Assembly: GCA_963734435.1 (NCBI GenBank) | Contig: CAVTHA010000001.1 | Span: 156,712-220,711 of the forward strand | DNA: 64,000 nucleotides | Direction of reading: 5' to 3' | Origin: Bog-756 sp963734435 | GTDB lineage: Bacteria > Actinomycetota > Acidimicrobiia > Acidimicrobiales > RAAP-2 | Part shown: positions 15,207 to 23,997 of the stretch, piece by piece | Layout: the number at the start of each line of letters is the position of its first letter | Position numbering within the stretch: position 1 is the first letter of the stretch | Notes under the pieces: model-generated | Database searches by the model: none | The model's input: the letters and a program-made list of their open reading frames with translations, nothing else | What the model was told of the DNA's origin: nothing | Made by a program: the position numbers and the translations under genes

Positions 15207-17960
15207 TCAGGCGGCGGATCCCAGGAAGGGAGCGTTGAAGGAGAAGACGCCGCCGTCGGAGGCGGTGAGCCAGTACCCCCCCGTGTCGTCGTCGCTGAGC
15301 CCGGCGATCACCGGCCGGTTGAGAACGATGTTCCCAGTGGAACCGAAGAAGGGCTCGTCGAAGCAGAAGACGCCGCCGTCGGAAGCCACCAGCCGGTAAC
15401 CCCCACCGTCGGTGGCGGCGATCATCCCCACAACCGGCTTGTTGAGACGGATGGCGCCCGTCGAACCGAAGAACGGCGCGTTGAACGAGAAGATCCCACC
15501 GTCGGAAGCGACCAACCAATAGCCACCCGTATCTTGGTCGGGCCCGATACCGACGACCGGCTTGTTGAGGACCAGGTTGCCGGTCGAGCCAAAGAAGGGG
15601 GCGTTTCCGAAGGTGAACACGCCACCGTCGGACGCCACCAACCAGTAGCCGCCTCCGTTCTCCGTCGGCGCCATGCCAACGATCGGCTTGTTGAGACGGA
15701 TGGCGCCCGTCGAACCGAAGAATGGCGCGTTGAACGAGAAGATCCCACCGTCGGAAGCCACCAGCCAGTAGCCACGGGTGGCAGGATCGACCGCCATGCC
15801 CACAATCGGCTTGTTGAGCGGGATGCCGGTCATGGCCCCGGAGCAGGCCGCACCACCGAAGGCGGCCACATCACCGGCGGCATCCACCTCGAAGTAGCCC
15901 GATCCGTCTTCGAGCGCGGCCGAGCCCACCACCGATCCGGCCGGCAGGTGGGTCATGCATGAGGTCGTGGTGGGCGAGGGGCCAGAACCCGGAGCCGGAG
16001 GCGGAGGCGGTGCGGAGCCCGGCGTGGTCACCGGCGCGGAGGTCCCGGGGCCCGAAGTGTGGCCGGCGCTGTCCACGGCGACGACCGAGTAGGTGTAGGT
16101 CGTCCCCGGCTGGACGCCCGTGTCGGTGAAGCTCGTGGTCGGCGCGTTGACCGAACCGACCGAGGCGCCGTCCCGATAGACGTTGTAGGACTTCACGGTC
16201 GATCCGGCCTCCGTCGACGCCGACCAGCTGACCTGGACGGAGGTGCCCGACGTCGCCACCGCGTTCACGTTGCCCGGCGTGGTGGGCGATCCTCCCGCCC
16301 CCGAGCCGACCGTGTAGGTCTGCACATCGAAGGTATGACCGGCCGCGTTGGTCGGTGTGACAGTCACCTGGTTGCCGCTGATGGTGACCTGCAGGAAGCT
16401 GTAGACGTCCGCGGGGGACAGCGAGGAACCCGCCGGCGCGGATCCGCAGCTCGACCCGGTCCCGGTCGGCGGCGTCGTCCCCGGGCTCCAGCCGATGGCG
16501 TACACGCTCGCCCCGGCGTTGTCGCACGATCCGCCGTCCACGGGCTCGAGGACACCGCCGCCCGTGCCGGCCACGTAGTTCGGGACCTGCTGTCCGGGTT
16601 GACCGGGATTGACCCTGGTGTAGGCGTGGGCATGTCCGCCGAAGGCGGCTCCGACCCCGTTGGCCGCCAGCAGCTTTTCGAGGCTGGTGGCGGCGTTGGG
16701 GTTGGCCGCACTGTTCTGCAGATAGACGTCATTCGGCTGGCTGGAGGTGTCCGAGCGGAATGGGTAATGGAAGACGGCGAGCTTGACTCCGCCGGGGTGA
16801 GAAGCCAGATCGTGGGAGAGCCACTGGTACTCGGCCGAGGACGTCTGCCAGTGCTCGTTGTAGTCCATCTCGTACTGCTGGCAGTTGCTGGTGTTGCCCG
16901 GGCACAGCGAACCGGTCGAGTTCCCTTGGTTGTTCTGTTCGTTCCAGGCGGCGTCGAGGACGTAGATGCGGACGTCACCGCTCTGGATGGCGTACCAGTC
17001 GTCAGGCTCGTTGAACGACGAAGTGATGCCGAACCCAGGCGAATAGCTGTCGTAGGAGTAGGTGCCGCCCGACGACGATGCGGTGTTCGGAGTCGGGAAG
17101 ATCTGGAGGCTCTCCTGGTTCAGACCGTGGTCCCCGTTGGCCTTGAAGGTGGGGATGCCGCCGGTCTCGGGCCAGTACGACGGTCCGAACAAATCGCTGA
17201 CTTCTGCGCCGCTCTGCTCGAGGTCACCGAAGTTGTTCTGGTCGCCGTTGTTGTACGCGGTGTCGCCGGCCAGGACGGCGAAGCGCGCCCCCGACTGTCC
17301 GATCAGTTTGTCCAGTGCGGCCTGGTCCGTGTTGAGGTTGCCCGGGAAGCTGGAGTTGGGAAGTGAGTAGTAGGTCTCGGCCGAGTCGTCGACGACATCG
17401 AATGTGAGCGACTTGGTGGACCCCGCGGGATCCAGGGTGGTGAAGAGCTGATCCGGCTGGGACGCGGGGAGGAGGTCGGTCGCCCCGCTCGAATCGCCAG
17501 AGAACACGGCGTAGCAGTACTCGGTACCTGCCGTCAGGCCGGTGAGCGGCACCGACCACTGGTCCTCAGCCGTGGCCACCACGGTGAAGGCGTGGTTGGT
17601 CATGGTCCCGGTCGGGGACGTCCCGTTGATCGGACCCGGCAACGAAGTCGGCGCGGCAATCGCCGAGGGCGACCAGGTCGTCGTGCCCGAAGGACAGGAC
17701 CCGTTCGTGGCCACAGCTACCTGGACCGAGCCGGGAGTGCTCGTCGTGGTGGCCCAGTTCACATAGGCGGAGGTCTGGGTGAGGTCGGTCACGTACGGTG
17801 CCCTACTCAGACTGGCACCGAACCCGCTGTAGGGGGTGACCGGTATCGGCGTATCCGAGGGCGATGCCCCCACATGAAGAGCGGGCCAGGCGAAGAAGAA
17901 GGTAGCGGCGACAATCGCCGATACCGCGCCGGACACCAACCACCTGAATTGCTTCCCCAT
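15207..17960 (-). CDS. Secreted purple-acid-phosphatase-like protein with FnIII and six C-terminal propeller repeats
   Basis: A 917-residue exported protein. A signal segment (WLVSGAVSAIVAATFFFAW) leads to an N-terminal PAP FnIII-like domain (RAPYVTDLTQTSAYVNWATT). The metallophosphoesterase domain spans ~170-500: VLAGDTAYNNGDQ (GDxxY), FKANGDHG, LAVFHYPFRSD and GGHAHAYTR (GHxHxY). The first motif is FDVVDDSAE rather than the usual DxG. A second FnIII (~545-640) and six repeats follow, of which the first (GYFEVDAAGDVAAFGG) is divergent and the last is truncated at GSAA. The ATG at 17960 has GGAGG 9 bases upstream. Likely an extracellular phosphatase anchored or targeted by its repeats; activity unproven. 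Confidence 0.85.
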   Translation of the reverse strand: MGKQFRWLVSGAVSAIVAATFFFAWPALHVGASPSDTPIPVTPYSGFGASLSRAPYVTDLTQTSAYVNWATTTSTPGSVQVAVATNGSCPSGTTTWSPSAIAAPTSLPGPINGTSPTGTMTNHAFTVVATAEDQWSVPLTGLTAGTEYCYAVFSGDSSGATDLLPASQPDQLFTTLDPAGSTKSLTFDVVDDSAETYYSLPNSSFPGNLNTDQAALDKLIGQSGARFAVLAGDTAYNNGDQNNFGDLEQSGAEVSDLFGPSYWPETGGIPTFKANGDHGLNQESLQIFPTPNTASSSGGTYSYDSYSPGFGITSSFNEPDDWYAIQSGDVRIYVLDAAWNEQNNQGNSTGSLCPGNTSNCQQYEMDYNEHWQTSSAEYQWLSHDLASHPGGVKLAVFHYPFRSDTSSQPNDVYLQNSAANPNAATSLEKLLAANGVGAAFGGHAHAYTRVNPGQPGQQVPNYVAGTGGGVLEPVDGGSCDNAGASVYAIGWSPGTTPPTGTGSSCGSAPAGSSLSPADVYSFLQVTISGNQVTVTPTNAAGHTFDVQTYTVGSGAGGSPTTPGNVNAVATSGTSVQVSWSASTEAGSTVKSYNVYRDGASVGSVNAPTTSFTDTGVQPGTTYTYSVVAVDSAGHTSGPGTSAPVTTPGSAPPPPPAPGSGPSPTTTSCMTHLPAGSVVGSAALEDGSGYFEVDAAGDVAAFGGAACSGAMTGIPLNKPIVGMAVDPATRGYWLVASDGGIFSFNAPFFGSTGAIRLNKPIVGMAPTENGGGYWLVASDGGVFTFGNAPFFGSTGNLVLNKPVVGIGPDQDTGGYWLVASDGGIFSFNAPFFGSTGAIRLNKPVVGMIAATDGGGYRLVASDGGVFCFDEPFFGSTGNIVLNRPVIAGLSDDDTGGYWLTASDGGVFSFNAPFLGSAA

Positions 17961-18167
17961 CCGAACCGCCTCCTACCCCATTTGGGCAGAAGGTAATGCA
18001 GCCCGCGATGCCCACGCAAAGGGATTTCGCGCCGATTCGGAAAATTCTCGATCCCACGGCTGGATCGGGAAGACGCGCGGTACGAGGAGTGTCGTGTCGA
18101 CCACGTTCCGCGACGACAGACGCCATCCGGACCCCGAGTCGGAACCGATCACGGAGATGACAAATGG

Positions 18168-19106
18168 CTACCCGAGGGCTGGATCCGGCCGGATCGCATC
18201 CGGGTCGATGTCGCGGCTGAGACCGCCGGCCGCCTCCGTCCGGCGGGGTCGCTTGACCCGCGCCACCATCTCGGGAGGGGCCCATTTCGAGAGGAGCACG
18301 ACGCCCCCGAACATCGCACAGAGCAGTACCGCTTGGAGGAAGATGGCCACCGGCGAGTCGCGGAGCTGCTCGCCGAACAGCTCGATCCCGATGGCGATGC
18401 TGGCCAGCGGGTCCACGATCAGCAGTGCCGACTGCGAGGCAGCCAAGGGCCCGGCGGTGAAGGCGGCCTCCAAGAGCACGGTCCCGAGCACGCCGGTGAC
18501 CACCACGCCGTAGACCGGCCAGTGGACGAACAGGCCTGACCACCCGTGGTGGGCCAACACCTCGGTGGCCGCCTTGACGAAGGCGGCGTCGATGGCCCAC
18601 ACCAGAGCGGCAGCCGCTCCGAGGAGAGCGGCCCGGCGCGCCGGCGATCCCCACCGGCTGAGGAGAAGGAGCACCACGATCACGAGCCCCCGGCTGCCGA
18701 TGGCGACCGCCCATTTCCCGAGGGTGGGGTGGCCGTGCCCCTCCTGGGGGTCGGCCACTAGCAGAAACCCGCCCAGTCCGACGCAGAGGAGGGCGGCCGC
18801 CCCCCAGGTCCGCTGGGCGATCCGGTCCCGGAGCCAGAGGGCGCGGAGCGCCAGGGTGAAGATGAGCTCGGTGACCAGAATGGGCTGCACGGTCGCCAGT
18901 TGGCCGAAATAGAGGGCCAGGGCGGTGAAGATGAACGTGCCGCCCATGGTGAGCATCCCGAGCAGCCACATCGGCTGGCGCACCAAGTACTTGGTCGTGC
19001 CCCACGCCGATCTGCCCTCCTCGGATCCCGACACGTTGGCCAGGCGCTGGAGCACGGAGGTGAGACCCTGGCTGAAGGCGCCGAGCAGGGCGAAGAGGAC
19101 GCTCAC
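18168..19106 (-). CDS. DMT-family (EamA/NIPA-like) membrane transporter
   Basis: A 312-residue protein with about nine or ten hydrophobic segments and duplicated halves typical of the drug/metabolite transporter superfamily. It begins SVLFALLGAFSQGLTSVLQR, includes LGMLTMGGTFIFTALALYF and PILVTELIFTLALRALWLRD in the first half, and GPLAASQSALLIVDPLASIA in the second. The tail is basic and cytoplasmic. The GTG at 19106 starts the first helix directly. Substrate unknown. It lies between the secreted repeat genes and the MBL-GH15 pair, all on the minus strand. Confidence 0.82.
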   Translation of the reverse strand: MSVLFALLGAFSQGLTSVLQRLANVSGSEEGRSAWGTTKYLVRQPMWLLGMLTMGGTFIFTALALYFGQLATVQPILVTELIFTLALRALWLRDRIAQRTWGAAALLCVGLGGFLLVADPQEGHGHPTLGKWAVAIGSRGLVIVVLLLLSRWGSPARRAALLGAAAALVWAIDAAFVKAATEVLAHHGWSGLFVHWPVYGVVVTGVLGTVLLEAAFTAGPLAASQSALLIVDPLASIAIGIELFGEQLRDSPVAIFLQAVLLCAMFGGVVLLSKWAPPEMVARVKRPRRTEAAGGLSRDIDPDAIRPDPALG

Positions 19107-19187
19107 CGTCTCGATTCCCTTGCCCTCATGACTGCCCTCCCGCTTCCATTGGAGAACAAGGTCGTCGCCAAGCGCAAGCAGGCAGCC

Positions 19188-20177
19188 TCAGGGTCCGTCG
19201 CCAGTCTGGTCACCTCCCGAGGACCGGGTCACCAGCCACCGCTGGAGACCGGCGGCGTTGGAGTGGACGCCGTTCATGACCTCGAGCTTGTGGCGGTGCT
19301 CGGCCGCGACCCCGTCGAGGTCGGACTCGAATTCCTCCGCCAGGGCGGCGGCGATGTCGACGCCTTCCCGGTAGGCGGATTCGGCCACGTCGGCCCACTT
19401 CCGAAGGGTGCCGTCGGCCTCGTCGAGCACCGCCAGCGGATCATCGAGCAATCCGTAATGGGCGAGCGCCAGGCGGGTCGGCTTGCGGTCGGCGAAACGC
19501 CGGAGCGAATTGATGGCAGCGGTGAGGTCGAAATCAGGTGGCGGGGTCGAAGGCCGCAAGACTCCGGCATCGGGGAGCTTCACTCCGACCGCATCCCCGG
19601 CGAACAGGATGCCGCTCATCGTGTCGTGCAGCGCCATGTGGTGCTTGGCGTGTCCGGGTGAGTCCACGGCGACGAGTGACCGCTTGGGCCCGACCTGGAT
19701 GGCCTCGCCGTCCTCGAGCACGCGGATGCGTTCCGCGGGGGTCGGGTCGAGGCGCCCATAGAGCGAGTCGAGGAGCGGCCCGTAGACGCGGGCGGCGGAG
19801 TCGACCAACCTGGTCGGGTCGGCCAGATGCCGGGCACCTTTGGGGTGGACGAAGACGGTGGCCTTAGGAAAGGCGCGGGCCACATCCCCGACCCCTCCGG
19901 CGTGGTCGAGATGGATGTGGGTGACCACTACCGCAGCAAGATCGTCAGCACCCAGGCCGAGCTTCGCCAGCTGGTCGAGCAGGACCGGTGCCGAGCTCTG
20001 GCTGCCGGTCTCGATCAGAACGGGGCTGTCGCCTTCGATCACGTAGCCGGCCGTGACCCGATCCCAACCCCCGAGAAGGGTGTCGAGCTCGATGACACCG
20101 TCGGCCACCACCGTGCCGGCACCCATGGGCGCCTCCACGCGCCCGTCCCCGTCCCGCTGCTGGTGGCCGGCACTCAT
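19188..20177 (-). CDS. MBL-fold metallohydrolase coupled to GH15 gene
   Basis: A 329-residue metallo-beta-lactamase-fold hydrolase with the full metal motif VVVTHIHLDHAGG (HxHxDH), then DSPGHAKHHMAL and ILFAGDAVGVKL for the remaining ligands. A long C-terminal helical part (WADVAESAYREGVDIAAAL) is typical of a lactonase- or SoxH-like subgroup. The ATG at 20177 overlaps the TGA of the GH15 gene as ATGA, so the two are translated together. That pairing suggests a joint role in carbohydrate or glycolytic by-product metabolism, which is only inference. Substrate unknown. Confidence 0.87.
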   Translation of the reverse strand: MSAGHQQRDGDGRVEAPMGAGTVVADGVIELDTLLGGWDRVTAGYVIEGDSPVLIETGSQSSAPVLLDQLAKLGLGADDLAAVVVTHIHLDHAGGVGDVARAFPKATVFVHPKGARHLADPTRLVDSAARVYGPLLDSLYGRLDPTPAERIRVLEDGEAIQVGPKRSLVAVDSPGHAKHHMALHDTMSGILFAGDAVGVKLPDAGVLRPSTPPPDFDLTAAINSLRRFADRKPTRLALAHYGLLDDPLAVLDEADGTLRKWADVAESAYREGVDIAAALAEEFESDLDGVAAEHRHKLEVMNGVHSNAAGLQRWLVTRSSGGDQTGDGP

Positions 20178-22519
20178 GCTCCGCGCCTCCGATCTCGCCA
20201 CAGTTTGGTGGCTATCTCGCCCGGCCTCCGGACATCTTGCCGCGTCCGGGTGCTGGTGGCTTTGGTGCCACCAGCCTTCCGGTCCGTTGCCTTGGTGGCG
20301 GCTTTCGTCGTGGCCTTCTTGGTTCGCCGGGCTGTCGACCGCTTGGCTGACCCGGTCGCCTTCGTCGCCTGCCCCGCCGCTGAACCGGAAGTGTCTCCCC
20401 GCGTCCTCCTGGCCGCGGTCGCGGCCTTTTTGGCCACGCCCCTCTTGTCCGCCCCGGATGGTGCTGGCGACGGGGCCAACCTGGACCTCGCCGGTGCCTT
20501 GGCCATCTTGACCGGGCCCTTCGCACTCGGCGGGACAGTAGGCCTCCGGCGGGAGCTCGCCGGTCCAGGGAGGGTCACGGACTCCCGGAAGATCTGGCCC
20601 GTACCTCGTGGAGCTGCCGGCCCGGCGGTCTCCGCCAGGGTGGTGAACATGTCGCGGGCACTGAGGCCGCTCTTGCGGAGCACACCGCTCCGTCCCCTCT
20701 TTCCGGCCAGGGCCCGTTGGGCCAGCCCGGTCATGATGTGGCGGGCCGAGGGCTTCTCCTCCCCGGCGATCTTCGAGGCGGAATTGACCAATGACACATG
20801 GGAGAAAGCCTGGGGGAAGTTGCCGACCAGGCGTCCGGCGACCGGGTCGTACTCCTCGGACAGAAGACCCAGATCGTTGCGCAGACCGATCAGTCGATCG
20901 AGCAGCTGGCGGGCGTCATGGTCGCGGCCCAACATCGAGAGGCAATCGGCGAGCCAGAACGAGCAGGCCAGGAAGGCACCCTCCCGACCGCTCAGTCCGT
21001 CCACATCGCCGGTGTCGCTGGTTCGGTACCGGAGCACGAAACCTCCGTCCACCAACTCGCGCTCGACAGCTTCGATGGTTCCCCTCACCCGTGGATCGTG
21101 GGCGGGGAGAAAGCCGACCAACGGGATCATCAAGAGGCTGGCGTCGAGCTCCTCCGATCCGTAGTACTGGGTGAACGACCCCTTGGCCGTGTTGAACCCG
21201 AGGTCGCAGACCTGGTCGAAGATCTCCTTGCGGACCTGCTTCCATCTATCGATCGGCCCTTCGAATTTGAACTCCTCGGCGGTCTTGATGGCCCGGTCGA
21301 TGGCCACCCAGGCCATGACCTTCGAATGAGTGAAGTGCCGACGCGGCCCCCGGACCTCCCAGATCCCGTCGTCCGGCTCACGCCAACCGTCCTTGAGAAA
21401 ATCCATCAACTCCAGCTGGAACTCCCACGCGCTTTCACCGGTCTCACATCCCTGGGCCGACTCGTAGAGCGCCGACATGACCTCGCCGTAGACGTCGAGC
21501 TGGAACTGCCCGGCGGCGGCATTGCCGATTCGCACCGGGGCCGATCCTTCGTATCCGGGGAGCCAATCGATCTCCCACTCGTCCAGCCGGCGTTCGCCGG
21601 CAGCTCCGTACATGATCTGCATCTGCGACGGATCGCCCGCCGTCGCCCGCAGCAGCCAGTTGCGCCACGACATGGCTTCGTCGTAAAAGCCGCCCCGCAT
21701 CAGGGATTCGAGCGTGAGGGTCGCGTCGCGGAGCCAGCAGAACCGATAATCCCAGTTCCGGCTGCCGCCGAGCGTCTCCGGGAGCGAGGTGGTGGCTGCG
21801 GCCACGATCCCCCCGGTTGGCTCGTAGGTCAGCGCCTTGAGCGTGATCAGCGAGCGGATCACCGCCTCCCGGTACTCTCCCTCATAGGTGCACTGGGCGG
21901 ACCAGTCCGTCCACCAGAGCTCGGTGTCCTGGATGGCGAAGCCGGCATCGACCGGCCGAGGGGGATCCTCGCTGGCCGGGAACCAGGTCAGCGAGAAGGG
22001 AACCCGTTGACCCTCGGAGACGGTGAATTCGGCAATCGTCGAGAGGTCACGACCTTGCGTCTCGATCGGGGTCCAGAGTGAAAGACCGTCCGGACCGGCG
22101 ATCGCGCTCAGCGTCCCGTCCGTTCTCCGAACCCACGGAACGATCTGGCCGTAGCCGAACCTGATGGTCAGGTTCATCTCCATCGTCACCTTGCCGCGCA
22201 CGCCCTCGACCAGGCGGACCACTTCAGGGTGCTCCTGACGGATGGGCATGCAGTCGATGATCCGGACCGTCCCCTCTCGAGTCACGAACTCCGACTCGAG
22301 CACGAGCGTCTCGCCCCGGTAGTGCCGATGCGTGGCTCCACGCGATCCTTTCGGCGCGATCTTCCAGCGTCCGTGATCATCGTCGCCGAGGAGCTTGGCG
22401 AAGGAAGCCGCCGAATCGAAGCGAGGGAGACACAACCAATCGATCGAACAGTCCCGACCGACCAACGCGGCGGTGTGGAGATCGCCGATGAGGCCGTAGT
22501 CCTCGATGGGAAGCGTCAT
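20174..22519 (-). CDS. GH15 glycoside hydrolase (trehalase/glucoamylase-like) with H1-like basic tail
   Basis: A 781-residue protein whose first ~600 residues are a complete GH15 enzyme: PIEDYGLIGDLHTAALVG at the start, SRNWDYRFCWLRDATLTLE, EWEIDWLPGYEGSAPVRIGN and LLSEEYDP followed by GNFPQAFSHVSLVNSA, carrying the expected catalytic acids. Actinobacterial relatives include trehalases; glucoamylase activity is an alternative. The last ~180 residues are different: low-complexity Ala/Lys/Thr/Arg (AKKAATAARRT, TKKATTKAATKAT), like histone H1 or the HupB tail, which GH15 enzymes do not need. The ATG at 22519 has a weak ribosome site. Stop overlaps the MBL gene start. Confidence 0.88.
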   Translation of the reverse strand: MTLPIEDYGLIGDLHTAALVGRDCSIDWLCLPRFDSAASFAKLLGDDDHGRWKIAPKGSRGATHRHYRGETLVLESEFVTREGTVRIIDCMPIRQEHPEVVRLVEGVRGKVTMEMNLTIRFGYGQIVPWVRRTDGTLSAIAGPDGLSLWTPIETQGRDLSTIAEFTVSEGQRVPFSLTWFPASEDPPRPVDAGFAIQDTELWWTDWSAQCTYEGEYREAVIRSLITLKALTYEPTGGIVAAATTSLPETLGGSRNWDYRFCWLRDATLTLESLMRGGFYDEAMSWRNWLLRATAGDPSQMQIMYGAAGERRLDEWEIDWLPGYEGSAPVRIGNAAAGQFQLDVYGEVMSALYESAQGCETGESAWEFQLELMDFLKDGWREPDDGIWEVRGPRRHFTHSKVMAWVAIDRAIKTAEEFKFEGPIDRWKQVRKEIFDQVCDLGFNTAKGSFTQYYGSEELDASLLMIPLVGFLPAHDPRVRGTIEAVERELVDGGFVLRYRTSDTGDVDGLSGREGAFLACSFWLADCLSMLGRDHDARQLLDRLIGLRNDLGLLSEEYDPVAGRLVGNFPQAFSHVSLVNSASKIAGEEKPSARHIMTGLAQRALAGKRGRSGVLRKSGLSARDMFTTLAETAGPAAPRGTGQIFRESVTLPGPASSRRRPTVPPSAKGPVKMAKAPARSRLAPSPAPSGADKRGVAKKAATAARRTRGDTSGSAAGQATKATGSAKRSTARRTKKATTKAATKATDRKAGGTKATSTRTRQDVRRPGEIATKLWRDRRRGA

Positions 22520-22609
22520 GATCCCATGTCTAGTCGGAGGCCCACCCAGACGCAGTCACCGGGCGGCGTCGGATGCGGGGTGGTCCGGGACCGACGGCGG
22601 GCCCGGAGC

Positions 22610-23782
22610 TCACCCTGCGACACAGGGACCGGTGCCAACCGCCTGTGAGGTGGACTCAGCCAGAAGCACCCGGGACCGCACGTCCGGCGACGTGAGCGCA
22701 TAGCCGATGTCGCTGTCGGTGGTCGAGCGCGAGAACACCACGCCGATCACGTCTCCGTCCGGCTGGACCAGGGGGCCTCCCGAATTGCCCGGTCGGACCG
22801 GCGCCTGGATCTCGTACACGTTACGGACAGTGAGACCCTGCCCGTAGATGTCACGGCCCTGGGCTTCGAACTCGGCGAGCACGCCGGCAGCAACGGCGGT
22901 GAACGGACCTCCGTTCGGATAGCCGAGCACCGCGGCCTGGACGCCCCGGGCGACCTGGCCGGAATCGAGCGGTACCGGCCGCTCGTCCAGACCCTGCACC
23001 CGCATCACCGCCAGGTCGTAGGACGGGTCGAACAGGACGACCGACGTCGGATGGGATCCGTTGGCGTCCTGGACCATGGGACGGGGGATGCCGGCCACCA
23101 CGTGAGCATTGGTGACCACCAGTCCGGGGGCGACGACGAAACCGGAGCCCTCTTGGATCTCGCCACACCCGATGCCGATGACCTTCACTGTCGAAGCGCC
23201 GTCGCGGGCCACCGCCTGTTGGAGCTGAGCCGAACCGGGCAGGGCGACAGGCCCCGCCGAGGCGGGAGCCAGTTGGGCGAACACCGGCGGGAACCCCTCG
23301 GCCGACAGGAAGTTCTGCACTCTGGAGAACACCGAGGGTGGAGCAGGCAGTAAAGAATCGAGCGACCGGATGATCCGCGATTGGTCGATCGACGCATTGA
23401 GGCTGAGCGACGAGCTGTTGACGAAGGTGTTGGCCAGAAGCCAGGCCACCAGCAGCGAAGCGGTCATGGCCACCACCACGCCAAGGGCCGAGTCGACCAT
23501 CCCGACGATCCCGCGATGCACCCGGCTGAAGGCCAGGTTGCCCACGATGCGCCCAAGCGTGCCGCACACCGCAGCCACGCCGAGGAGGGTCACCAGTGCC
23601 ACGACCGAGCGCGAGGACTCCCCGTGGACCCAGTTGATGGTGATGGACGCCAGCAGGGCCCCGAGGTAGAGACCGATCAGGAAGCCACCGAAGGAAAGGA
23701 GCTGGACAATGGCTCCGAGCCGGAGGCCCTGGACCGCAGCCAGCACCACTACGGCCAGCACGACGAAGTCGATGACGTTCAA
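22610..23782 (-). CDS. marP: MarP-like membrane-anchored serine protease (CvpA plus trypsin-like domain)
   Basis: A 390-residue protein against 397 for mycobacterial MarP. Four N-terminal membrane helices form a CvpA domain (VIDFVVLAVVVLAAVQGLRL to LLVAWLLANTF). A periplasmic chymotrypsin-like protease follows, with catalytic His in VVTNAHVVAG, Asp in SYDLAVMRV and Ser in RPGNSGGPLV. Two Cys (GIGCGEI and the C-terminal GPCVAG) match the disulfide of MarP. In mycobacteria it protects against acid and oxidative stress. The TTG at 23782 is chosen because AGAGGA lies about 9 bases upstream and it begins the CvpA helix. Stands alone. Confidence 0.85.
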   Translation of the reverse strand: MNVIDFVVLAVVVLAAVQGLRLGAIVQLLSFGGFLIGLYLGALLASITINWVHGESSRSVVALVTLLGVAAVCGTLGRIVGNLAFSRVHRGIVGMVDSALGVVVAMTASLLVAWLLANTFVNSSSLSLNASIDQSRIIRSLDSLLPAPPSVFSRVQNFLSAEGFPPVFAQLAPASAGPVALPGSAQLQQAVARDGASTVKVIGIGCGEIQEGSGFVVAPGLVVTNAHVVAGIPRPMVQDANGSHPTSVVLFDPSYDLAVMRVQGLDERPVPLDSGQVARGVQAAVLGYPNGGPFTAVAAGVLAEFEAQGRDIYGQGLTVRNVYEIQAPVRPGNSGGPLVQPDGDVIGVVFSRSTTDSDIGYALTSPDVRSRVLLAESTSQAVGTGPCVAG

Positions 23783-23997
23783 GGAAACGTTCCTCTGCCG
23801 GCGGGGACCTGGTCCAGGTACTGCCGGTCCGTCACCACCGTGCTTACGGTAGACGGGCCGACGCCACCGCCCTGGTCGGGACCGCCGCCCCCACCGGTTA
23901 TCACCGAACGCCGGCGGAGGCAGTGGCAAGATCACGGGGCCAGGAGGATCCCACCCATCGCAGAGGCCGTGCCGCCGGGGGAGATGACCAGTTCGCC

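Noticed and set aside
16059..17366. Long plus-strand frame (435 codons) opposite the phosphatase-repeat gene
   Set aside because: It is antisense to a protein with clear motifs, has biased Gly/Arg/Val composition and no recognisable domain.
20798..22081. Plus-strand frame of 427 codons opposite the GH15 gene
   Set aside because: Antisense shadow; GH15 motifs are on the minus strand.
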